NCBI GenBank assembly: GCA_963965975.1
Contig: OZ014411.1
Span: 14,958,501 to 15,022,500, forward strand
Origin: Xestospongia bergquistia
Lineage: Eukaryota > Porifera > Demospongiae > Haplosclerida > Petrosiidae
Reading direction: 5' to 3'
Length of the DNA: 64,000 bases
The translations under genes and the position numbers were made by a program. Under the pieces are notes generated by a model. That model was given only the letters and a program-made list of their open reading frames with translations, was not told where the DNA came from and searched no databases. Of the stretch, positions 21,995 to 31,201 are shown piece after piece. Numbering within the stretch: the stretch's first letter is position 1; every line of letters starts with the position of its first letter.

Positions 21995-24092
21995 TCATTG
22001 CAACTTTTTTAACTGGTCAATGTAGTATTTTATGTTATGACCACCATCACTTTGAAGAAAATACACTTCCAATGGTTTATACAGACCAACCCATGAACCT
22101 AGTGTTGTACCCACACCACTGGAAATAAAATCACCATAAATAGTGATTACATATGATGAAATTAAATCAAATTTGTCAGAAAATTCCTTGTCACAGGTTG
22201 GTGGGCATCCGTAAACGTACATAGTCGGGTGTAATAGTTTCAGAGAAAGACGATAGGTTAGTATAGACGCCAAAGCACCTCCAAGGCTATGTCCTGTTAT
22301 AAAGAGCTTCTTGTTGCCAACATGGTCTTTAACATACTCTTCGATAGATTTATGAACGCTATTGGATGCATCAACAAAACCTCCATGGCATTGTACTCGA
22401 CCGTTGTTGAGTGGTTTTTTACAAAAACGTATATCAGTTAAAAAGTTTTTGCGGGAATTTGTACCTCTGAATACGACAACAAGAGTAGTACTATTAGAGG
22501 CTATAAAACCATTTGTGTCAGTGTGACTATCATATATCCGTTTCTTAGCCTCCAATCCGTATTGCTTTACATCTTGCTCGACTATGCCGTATTCTTTATA
22601 GGCTAATTTAGACAGATATGCAAATGTAAGTGCTTCTTGTAAATTAAGTCCTGAAATTAATTTCGGTTTTGGTTTAGCAGGAGTGGTAGATACTACTGCT
22701 TGAATGACATTTGAAGCGAATCCTATTTGTTGATAAGCGTCATTATTCCAGTCAAAAACAGGTCCCACATAGCTCACTATGATTGGACTTTCCTTTTCTT
22801 CCATAATGTAATCGAGATATGTTTCACCGACATAACCAGGACCAACCCTTTGCCATCTCAGATAACCTTTTGGACCAAAAGAGATATCAGACCTAAAAAA
22901 TAAAAATAATATATCAATTAAGTGTCTAAATATTTTCATTACTTGATTATAACTTTAATTTAATATGAACCTACTCTTTTGGATAATACAATCCTAGCCA
23001 TGACCATTTTCCAGAGAGAGCTGACTTAGTATTAACAACTGGGTACACATATGTGTAACTATAATCAAGTGTAATTGTAAGAGTAATTTTGCTTGGCTCA
23101 ATAGCACTTAGGGCCTGTGTCAATGTTGGTTTGTTCCCAAGATCAGGATACAGAAGTTTTGGCTCAAGTCGATCATCTAAATGTAGACCTGGTTTCTTGA
23201 TATGATCAGGAAGAGTATCTTGTTTCAATATGGGAAGAAGCAGCTGTTGTTCTTGCCAGTCAAATTGGGACCACAGCCTCTTCAGGTCTTCTTGAGAATA
23301 CTGAACAGATTCGTCGACATTAACGCTAGAGGTTTCTACTCCCGTTTCTAGAGTCAAAAGAAAGGCCTGCAGCTTAGGCTCAAGTGAAGGCGTATACTCG
23401 GCCCTTTCAGCAGTTTTTGCTGAAGATTCCTCATTTTCAAATGCCTCAACTGCAGGGGAATGAACTACACCATGGAGTTTGTTGGTGACCGCATCCACAC
23501 GTTTATAATCACCTTTAAAAATACGTAATTCAAACTTTTCAAAGCGATTACGTGACTCCATTCCAGCTGTGGTGCTAAGTTTTCCAATTTTATATGAACC
23601 CTCAGTTTTTTTTCCAATCCATTGGTAGGCCAAGTAATTTTTGTCACTTTCACCCTCTTTGTATATTCCCACCCAGTAATCATTTGTATCAGGAGTCTTG
23701 TCAAGATGCCAATGTATGGTGGGGTAATAATAGAGGTAACTGTAATAGGAATAGAGCTCAATGTTGTCATAGACTTTTGTGCCATAGGTTCTTGCAGTTT
23801 CAAAGTCATCTTTCACCTCATCAGCTTCACATTCCCGCTTATTCGAATTCGTTGTATTATTCAGGCTTTTAAAGAATTCAAGCCTATCCTGGTCGTTTAG
23901 TTGTTTCCAACCAGAGATAAGTGTTTGAATCTTGTCTGCAACAGACAGCTTGTCAAAACTTACATCTGGTGATGGCACAGATAGAAAATCATCATTTTCA
24001 CTTAAGGAAGGATGGGGTACAAACTTGGCGCTGGCAATTCTTGCACAGAAGATTGCCACAACAATCAATGATAGTTGCCAGAAATGTACCAT
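21995..24092 (-). CDS. Secreted class-3 lipase with two SKICH-like domains (copy A)
   Basis: Two exons, complement of 22975-24092 and 21995-22892, with an 82-bp GT/AG intron; 671 residues. The N-terminus is a signal peptide (MVHFWQLSLIVVAIFCARIASA), so the enzyme should enter the secretory pathway. A SKICH-like beta-sandwich follows (about residues 118-210, DYWVGIYKEGE ... YLAYQWIG), and a second one crosses the exon junction (about 325-430, WSWLGLYYP). The C-terminal third is a Lipase_3 alpha/beta hydrolase with the oxyanion-side FRGT, the nucleophile elbow GHSLGG (Ser575, codon at 22,286-22,288), an Asp in YGDFIS and a C-terminal His in GGHNIKYY, so the triad is complete. It would hydrolyse acylglycerol-type esters; the substrate is unknown. 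The gypsy insertion lies 61 bp beyond its stop codon. Confidence 0.9.
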
Positions 24093-24128
24093 ATTGATTG
24101 ACAGGATAAGTGGTACAATAATTGCAGC

Positions 24129-24137
24129 CTATTTATA
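24129..24137 (-). promoter_or_regulatory. TATA box of lipase gene A
   Basis: TATAAATAG on the minus strand, 37-45 bp upstream of the ATG. This implies a very short 5' UTR. The same box and spacing are kept before the B copy (60,292-60,300), with a CAGCTG E-box-like site just upstream in both. Confidence 0.6.
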
Positions 24138-24278
24138 GTGCTCAGCTGGGGTGGAGCTATTTACAAAATGTTATTGTGATATGCATCAACCCACGCCGTG
24201 TAATAATAAATGATTGTTCGACTCCAATAATAGTGGTAAAATTCCGTTTAGTTATGACACCGGAACAGCTGATTCACC

Positions 24279-24279
24279 C

Positions 24280-24307
<28 letters not shown>
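24279..24307. repeat. (TA)n microsatellite upstream of lipase A
   Basis: About 14 TA units. Copy B has a longer, interrupted tract at 60,315-60,355. Confidence 0.9.
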
Positions 24308-24310
<3 letters not shown>

Positions 24311-24492
24311 TGTAGAATTCATTGATTTAACAGGTACAATTGTACATAAGTAGAAAAGTATTTGATGCAATAAAGTAAACATCATGCACTGTTTTTTATT
24401 CTTATTGAGGGAACTACAATCATGTGACATTACACCAGAGCTGCCACTATGAAATTCATGCACACACTTTAAATTGTAAGGATGATGTAACC

Positions 24493-24673
24493 AGGAGCGC
24501 ATGAGCGTCTCGACGCGACGCGAAGGAACGTCCAACCCTCTTAATTACCTATTGTCGATGTCCATATATGGACATATTAGTGTATTTCCTTTATATGGAA
24601 TAATCCCAAAAAGCGTTTCGACTAATAATTATAATTCAACTTGGACGCTCCTTCGGGACGCTTATGCGCTCCT
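24493..24673. mobile_element. 181-bp MITE with GC-rich inverted ends and 9-bp target duplication
   Basis: The ends mirror each other: AGGAGCGCATGAGCGTC on the left and the inverse of AGGAGCGCATAAGCGTC on the right, followed by GAAGGARCGTCCAA on both arms. The left arm has an extra ~9 bp. GATGTAACC stands directly outside both ends (24,484-24,492 and 24,674-24,682). A 9-bp duplication is the signature of Mutator-like (MULE) transposition. There is no coding capacity. The insertion coincides with the end of homology to copy B. Confidence 0.88.
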
Positions 24674-24682
24674 GATGTAACC

Positions 24683-25263
24683 AATGTTAAATGAATTGAT
24701 TAATTGGTTTTATTTTACCATATATATTTAATCTGGTTTGCAATAAACAGTAAATACCATTGCTTGCAATAAACATAAATGTAAATCTTGTGTTAATCAT
24801 GTAAACATTTTAAAGTTTTATATATATATATCCTATATCAGAATTTATTAATAAAAGAATGCTTCATATTAAAACCTTTAATTTAATAATAAGGACCTTT
24901 ATTCACTGGAATTTGGCTAGTTCCCACTAATAGCAACCTATAATAATGTGATATTAGTTAAATAATACAAAGTGTTATATGTAGCATCACCGGAGTCATA
25001 TCAAATATTTGTTGTTGTGTTCAACAACCATCAAATTTAACAAGTCATAGAGGCAACATTAAAGATAAAACCTAAAATAATAAAATATTTTAGTTTTGTC
25101 ATGATCTGTCTGTTGGTTCATCTGTCCACTCACTCATATTTCTCTTTCCATATGCAAACTGGTACATCAATCTAACAATATAAATAACATTAACATAATA
25201 TTAAGACATTACCAACTATACCATTTTAGCATTAATATGTTATATCTACAACTAATTTTAAGC
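24683..25263. other. AT-rich intergenic stretch
   Basis: No repeats of note. A minus-strand open stretch at about 25,095-25,165 reads RLMYQFAYGKRNMSEWTDE after a TTAG acceptor, then a stop. It could be a terminal exon of an unknown gene. Confidence 0.35.
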
Positions 25264-26398
25264 TTACATGAATGGGTTACTACAGAATCTAGAATTCATG
25301 TTAATTGTCAAACTATATAATTTGTTGCGGTGAAAGGTACAACAAGCCAACAAATTGCACAGTGAGTAATTCAAAAGATACCTTTACTCGATAGTATAAA
25401 TATGTCTCTGTTCAGGTTACATACTCTTTGCTTAAAGAGTTTCACGCATAGCATAGTTGTGTAATGTTATATAACTTTTGTTTGTAGTAATTACAGCTAA
25501 TTTGTAGTTTACATGGATGGATTACTACAGAATCCAGAATTCATGTGAATTGTCAAACTATATAATTTGTTGCGGTGAAAGGTACAACAAGCCAACAAAT
25601 TGCACAGTGAGTAATTCAAAAGATACCATTACTCGATAGTATAAATATGTCACTGTTCAGGTTACATACTCTTTGCTTAGAGAGGTTTCACGCATAGTAT
25701 AGTTGTGTAATGTTATATAACTTTTGTTTGTAATAATTACAGCTAATTTGTAGTTTACATGGATGGATTACTACAGAATCTAGAATTCATGTGAATTGTC
25801 TAACTATATAATTTGTTGCAGTGAAAGGTACAACAAGCCAACAAATTGCACAGTGAGTAATTCAAAAGATACCATTACTTGATAGTATAAATATGTCACT
25901 GTTCAGGTTACATACTCTTTGCTTAGAGAGGTTTCACACATAGTATAGTTGTGTAATGTTATATAACTTTTGTTTGTAATAATTACAGCTAATTTGTAGT
26001 TTACATGGATGGATTACTACAGAATCTAGAATTCATGTGAATTGTCTAACTATATAATTTATTGCGGTGAAAGGTACAACAAGCCAACAAATTGCACAGT
26101 GAGTAATTCAAAAGATACCATTACTCGATAGTATAAATATGTCACTGTTCAGGTTACATACTCTTTGCTTAAAGAGTTTCACGCATAGTATAGTTGTGTA
26201 ATGTTATATAACTTTTGTTTGTAATAATTACAGCTAATTTGTAGTTTACATGAATGGATTACTACAGAATCTAGAATTCATGTGAATTGTCAAACTATAT
26301 AATTTGTTGCGGTGAAAGGTACAACAAGCCAACAAATTGCACAGTGAGTAATTCAAAAGATACCTTTACTCGATAGTATAAATATGTCTCTGTTCAGG
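25264..26398. repeat. 245-bp satellite-like tandem array, 4.6 copies
   Basis: Units start at 25,264, 25,509, 25,755, 26,001 and 26,246 (period 245-246), each with TTACATGGATGGATTACTAC; the last is cut after about 153 bp. Units are roughly 97% alike. The first and last share variants such as TACCTTTACTCGATAG and TATGTCTCTGTTCAGG, whereas the inner ones share TACCATTACT and TATGTCACTG. No open frame crosses the units. Confidence 0.93.
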
Positions 26399-26934
26399 AA
26401 CCATTACAGAATCAAACTCTTCCTATATTTTGAGATCTGTTAATACACTAATCAAACAGTTAATGGTTTGGCTAAAACATGCATGGATGAAGAAATGAAC
26501 AGAGATGTAATCGTAGAGACAGATGGACACACCAAAATAATACTAAGTAATGTGATGACCCAAAAGACAATCTTGCTTGTTCTTTAGAGTCAACAAAAAA
26601 AACTCTACTTTTTTCTCTATGTCTTGCTATCGCATGAGCTATTTACAAATTGAGAAGCAGAACATATAACTATCTCTGTATACCAGTAGCATATATGCTT
26701 TAAGGATTAATTGGTTGAAGAGCTAAGTTCTTCAGCCAGTTGTCTCTTGTTGATCACCTCAAGTGAGAAGGCATACCTGAGAAAAGAATGTTATAAATAG
26801 GTATTTTAGAAAAAAATATAAGCAGCTTTATAACAGCTAAAATATTTTACAACAACCTAAATAAGTGGGAGGTATAATGATGATAATGTCATTCTCAGAG
26901 AGGTAGTCAGGGAATGTGACTAGGTTGAAAAAAT
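26399..26934. other. Intergenic, one possible minus-strand terminal exon
   Basis: At about 26,705-26,775 the minus strand reads YAFSLEVINKRQLAEELSS then a stop, after a CTCAG acceptor. It resembles an open stretch at 30,185-30,265, YCLQVINPEARVALKPYEE. The product is unknown. Confidence 0.3.
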
Positions 26935-28408
26935 GGGTTTAGTATCACTTCGTCTAATCCCATTTTGTCTAAAACACATGATTCAGTGCCAAATGGTCTA
27001 ATGTTGTGGATATGTTTGAGCAATTACCAGTTCTCAGTTAACACTTTTTTACCAATTAGCTGATTAAATATCAAGCAATTACTGTCATATTTTATGTCTT
27101 TGAATAATATATTGTATACAGAGCAGTAGTAGATATAAATTCAAGGGTTGTAGAATTTAGAATACAGTCAAACATTATGGAATTTTTGACAACTCAAAGA
27201 GGTGCTTGCTCTCTCATTTACCAAGGCTACAAATATACATTGAACTGAAGATGCCTTTATCAAGAGTGCAGAAAAAGACTACCTCCAATGCCTCTTACAA
27301 GGGAAGAAGTTAAGTTTGAAGGTGAATGGACACAAACTTTTAGTGGTGAGCGATTCCTACTAACTGAGAATGGAGAAAGAGACAAGATCATCATATTCTC
27401 CACAACAGAAAACCTCAACTCACTTGCAAGTGCTGATGACGTGTTTGTGGGCGAAACATTCCACACTTGCCCACAGCTATTCTACCAAATTTTCACTATA
27501 CATGCAACAAGGTATGGTCGTCATTTTCCTCTGGTCTACTGTTTGCTTCCCAGTAAGTCATGAGAAACATAAGGGAGAGTTTTTACACTACTTAAGACTA
27601 AGTCAGAGTAGTTAGGCATAGAATTAAAGCCTAAAACAATACTCTTAGACTTTGAGCTAAGTATTATTCAAGCAGCACAATTCGCTTTCCCAATGTCAGC
27701 ACTTAGGGGTTGCTACTTCCATTTTTGTCAATGCCTTATCAGAAAAGTGCAATGCCTTGGTCTACAAACAAATTATAGAGAAAATCCTGAGCTGAAAAGT
27801 TTTATTCGTAAGACTGCAGCTTTAGCATTTGTTCCACGGCAGTACGTACGTTTAGCATGGCAAGCTCTGAAGGCTGAAGCTCTTTAGAATATAGTAAGGC
27901 TTGACGACTTTATTAGCTACTTCAAGAGTACCTGGCTTGTGAGAAGCTATCCACCATCTTTGTGGAATGTCTTTGAGATGAAATCTGCTAGAACAAATAA
28001 CCACATTGAGGGATGGCACAGCAAGTGAAAAAAGGTTGTAGGCAAGGCTCATCCCAATGTTTATGAAATTGTTGAAATTTTTAAGAGAGAACAGGGTGTG
28101 ACAGAAATAACCATTAGCCAGTTGGCATCAGGAACCATTCCTCCTAGAAGAGGGAAGAAGTCTACAGACAAAGACAAAAGAATACAAGAACTGAAACAAC
28201 GATTTTCAGAAAGTACAATTACTTTTGAAGAGTATGCTCAAGGAATGTCTGGACATACAATCGTTTAATCAAAAACAAAATAACTTAGTATTATTATTAA
28301 CAATTTTTAACAATAACTTACTATTATTAATAATTTACAACTTTAGACCAGTTGGCACTGAATTATGTATTTTAGACAATGGGATTAGACGAACTGGGAA
28401 TATCCCCC
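26935..28408 (+). mobile_element. MULE DNA transposon with terminal inverted repeats, decayed
   Basis: The left end (26,935-27,006) and the inverse of the right end (28,340-28,408) share TTCGTCTAATCCCATT, GTCTAAAA and ATTCAGTGCCAA, giving inverted repeats of about 65 bp with few mismatches. Inside is a FLYWCH plus MULE transposase with several stops and frameshifts. A matching 9-bp target duplication is not visible, so the exact outer ends are uncertain. Confidence 0.82.
27150..28270 (+). pseudogene. FLYWCH-MULE transposase, broken
   Basis: The frames in order show a FLYWCH-like start (SLIYQGYKYTLN, followed by a stop), the MULE core (VKFEGEWTQTFSGERFLL, FHTCPQLFYQIFTIHA, FPLVYCLLP), then CYFHFCQCLIRKVQCLGL and an NNHIEGWHS motif typical of the C-terminal part. 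At least four stops or shifts (near 27,255, 27,560, 27,885 and 28,028) disable it. The family cuts and pastes DNA through a DDE-type catalytic core and gives 8-11 bp target duplications. Confidence 0.85.
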
Positions 28409-28459
28409 TATAGCCTCGATATAGGGCTACCATAGCAACAGTTGTCATAGTAACAAGGT

Positions 28460-28640
28460 GGTTAATTTGTAATAACTTACTTAGCATTTCTTGCAGTTAG
28501 TTTAATCTTGGCTTTTTCTTTTTTCATTTAAATGAATGAACAATATGTTCTGATTTTCCACCCTTAACAGCAGCTGTTGCCTTCTTTCTGTCATACATTG
28601 TGGACCATTCTGTACAAGTGAGGTATCTAAATGAAAGAGA
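28460..28640 (-). pseudogene. Repeated minus-strand exons of an unknown gene (first set)
   Basis: Two open segments. One at about 28,557-28,630 reads YLTCTEWSTMYDRKKATAA after a TTTCATTTAG acceptor. One at about 28,470-28,525 reads MKKEKAKIKLTARNAK with a GTAAGT donor. Both recur at 30,547-30,605 and 30,050-30,110. Their common order and intact splice sites suggest real exons from a locally duplicated gene that I do not recognise. Confidence 0.35.
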
Positions 28641-28734
28641 GAGAAATGGAATTTAAAATAGGAACATAATCTACCTACTTTCAGACCTGGTCATCTTTGT
28701 ATTAAACGTCTTTTAACACTGCTTCTTACCTATG

Positions 28735-28985
28735 TTGACACTGGGACAATTGAAAAGGGGTTAAAAAGTAAAGACCCGCCTACTTTAATGAAGATGTCAC
28801 AAAGGTATTTGATGATTACTGGATTTACGTCAATGATCCAGCTCACTACAATGCCAGAGGACCAACATTAGGCAAATGGTTGATCTTCAAACACATCTCC
28901 TGTATTGATCAGGTCTGGGAGACAATAAGTTGCATAAACATGCTAGGGCAGACCTGGAATGTTCCGTCAACATCAAGATCACAAA
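28735..28985 (+). pseudogene. DUF1917/BLES03-like fragment, first copy
   Basis: Frames around 28,790-28,985 read VFDDYWIYVNDPAHYNARGP, LGKWLIFKH and DQVWETI, the pattern of the small DUF1917 family (human C11orf68). Upstream bases are frame-shifted. After about 28,985 the frame is lost and a minus-strand MULE fragment begins near 29,040. The function of the family is not known. Confidence 0.45.
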
Positions 28986-29039
28986 GCAAATGGAGCATGG
29001 CATCTGTTGAAAAGATCAAAATGCGATTGCTGGAGCCCT

Positions 29040-29670
29040 CATTTCAGAGCAGAAATCTCTCCCCAGATAGTGTATTCACCCAATCACCAGTCAGATTGAT
29101 CTCAGCTCTTGTTTTAGGGAGTAGAGGGAGCCTCTTTCGTCTACTTCTGTACATGGATGATTTAAATGAGGAGTAGGTAGGTAAAGTTGGGGCAACATCT
29201 GAGCAGTCTGGCTGTGTGCTGAGTTCCACAGTGCCTCATTGTACAGAGTTGGAACAGGGGTCACCTCTTCTCTAGCCCTCTTTCTAAGTTTGCTCTTTAT
29301 CTCCTCCACTCAAGTGGTTGCAGGGTTGACTGCATGGGTGTGTCCATTTGTTTGCTGTAGTATGTCTGTACCAAGTGTAGCGATTCTAGCAGCACGTGAT
29401 CTCTTGTGGCATCTCCAGTAGCTGTCTAGTTTTCTGTTTAGAGTGAATCTGCACCCATCCCATAGTAGTGATTGTCCTCCTTTCTGATTTGTAATAAGCT
29501 CCATGGTTGATATTTAAAGTGGATTCTGGCAACCCTACCTACCAGAGAGTACCTGTCAAAAACTTTGATGGTAAGTGATCAAAGCATTAGACATTTTGGG
29601 ACAATTCCACATTTCCTTAGACATTATGGGGTTAGACATTATGGGATTAGACATTATGGGACTAATCCGA
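29040..29670 (-). mobile_element. Second FLYWCH-MULE fragment
   Basis: On the minus strand, ATG at 29,504 opens a good FLYWCH zinc finger (LLWDGCRFTLNRKLDSYWRC ... NGHTHAVNP) ending in a stop near 29,312. A shifted frame then leads to INLTGDWVNTLSGERFLL, the start of the MULE domain. The outer edge (about 29,585-29,668) carries four to five copies of a TTAGACATTATGGGA-like unit, probably a repeat-containing terminal inverted repeat. The catalytic core is missing. Confidence 0.75.
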
Positions 29671-30690
29671 AATAAATACTATACCATAGACCGTAAACCT
29701 TAAACATTGGAACCTAAATGTATTAATATCACATTAAAGTATGGCATTCGATTACTGGGACTTAAACACACCATGTAACTATTACTACTATATAGGACTT
29801 ATACTATAGCCAGTAATAATTATTATATATACACAATTCACTCATTAATGGCTATAGTTGGTTACATGTAATGATATACATGTACATGTACATACAGTAT
29901 ATTAGTCTTCTATTTACCAGCTTCATTCTGTTACTATAACAGATATCGTAGATGTAAAGGACTGTGCTACAGCTCCTACTGATTAATGAGCCTAGAGATA
30001 GGGTTACCATAGCAATGGTTGTCATAGTAACAAGGTGGTTAATTAATAATAACTTACTTAGCATTTCTTGCAGTTAGTTTAATCTTGGCTTTTTCTTTTT
30101 TCATTTAGATAAAAGGATAATGGAATGATGGATAGACAGATGGTTACATAATGGACATACACACATAAACACAATATCTTACAGGAGCTTTATTTTCTTC
30201 ATAAGGTTTTAAAGCAACTCTAGCCTCAGGATTAATGACTTGTAAACAATATGTTGATCTGTTCTAACTCTTTCTAGTTCTATAAAGTTAAAAATAAAAA
30301 CATTATATTTATTATAAACACAGATATAATAATACTAGACAATGTGACTGACTCTAAAATGGGGTCTCCTTTGCACAAAATATTCAACAAACATTTAAAT
30401 ATAAACAGTATAAGCAGTTGCTACAAAAAATAGGAAGTCTACAAAATTTTGTATGAAGGGATTTTACTTCCCACAAAATTTAGTAAAATTACTGTTTAAG
30501 ATGACAATGTAGCAATTATTTATATGTTCTGATTTTCTGCCCTTACCAACAGCTGTTGCATTCTTTCCGTCATATTTTGTGGACCATTCTGTACAAGTGA
30601 GGTATCTAAATGAAAGAGAGAAAAAAAAGAATTTAAAATAGGAACATAATCTAATTACTTTCAGACCTGTTCATCTTTGTATTAAACTTA
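29671..30690. other. AT-rich stretch with a second set of repeated minus-strand exons
   Basis: From about 29,985 the sequence repeats 28,400-28,700: CCATAGCAA/TGTCATAGTAACAAGGTGG, the KIKLTARNAK exon, then the YLTCTEWSTKYDGKNATAV exon at 30,547-30,605 with intact acceptor and GTAAGG donor. An additional open stretch reads YCLQVINPEARVALKPYEE at about 30,185-30,265 on the minus strand. Confidence 0.4.
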
Positions 30691-30694
30691 CAAA

Positions 30695-31020
30695 TTGTCT
30701 TTTAACACTGCTTCTTACCATATTGACACTGGGACAATTGAAAAGGTGTTAAAAGTAAGACCCGCCTACTTCAATGATGATGTCACAGAGGTATTTGATG
30801 ATTACTGGATTTACATCAATGGTCCAGCTCACTGCAATGCCAGGGGACCAACATTAGGCAAATTGTTGATCTTCAAACACATCTCCTGTAGGTCTGGGAG
30901 ACAATAAGTCAGACTGTGGTATCCGGTGAACTGGGGAGCTACTTCCGCTAAAGTGTTGACAATGAACGTCAACCCAAATTCTTCATACCCAAACATTAAA
31001 GTGATATGTGTGTATACTAC
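30695..31020 (+). pseudogene. DUF1917/BLES03-like fragment, second copy
   Basis: Open from 30,695 to about 30,890 (VFDDYWIYINGPAHCNARGP, LGKLLIFKH). After a break, ERQPKFFIP and MCVYYS follow, resembling the family's downstream VYT motif. The copy lacks a 6-8 base stretch found in the first copy at the DQVW position, which breaks the frame. Probably a relic of a gene duplicated together with the neighbouring minus-strand exons. Confidence 0.45.
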
Positions 31021-31201
31021 AGCATAAGATAGGGATGAAGTTGGAATGAAGTTATTTCAAAATTTAAAGAGTAATTACATTATTCTCTGAAGACCAAAGC
31101 TTTGTGTATTCATAATATTCCGTATAATTAAGGGGTGTCGTCTTTTACTGATTGGTCAGTTTTGAAACTGCTGGCTCCAAATTTGACTATAAAAAAAGAG
31201 A

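Noticed and set aside
23465..23900. Several overlapping open frames antisense to or shifted from lipase exon 1
   Set aside because: They are shadows of the long lipase frame and have no support of their own.
26917..28417. 9-bp target duplication for the MULE at 26,935-28,408
   Set aside because: Flanking bases on the two sides do not match at any reasonable choice of ends, so no target duplication is claimed.
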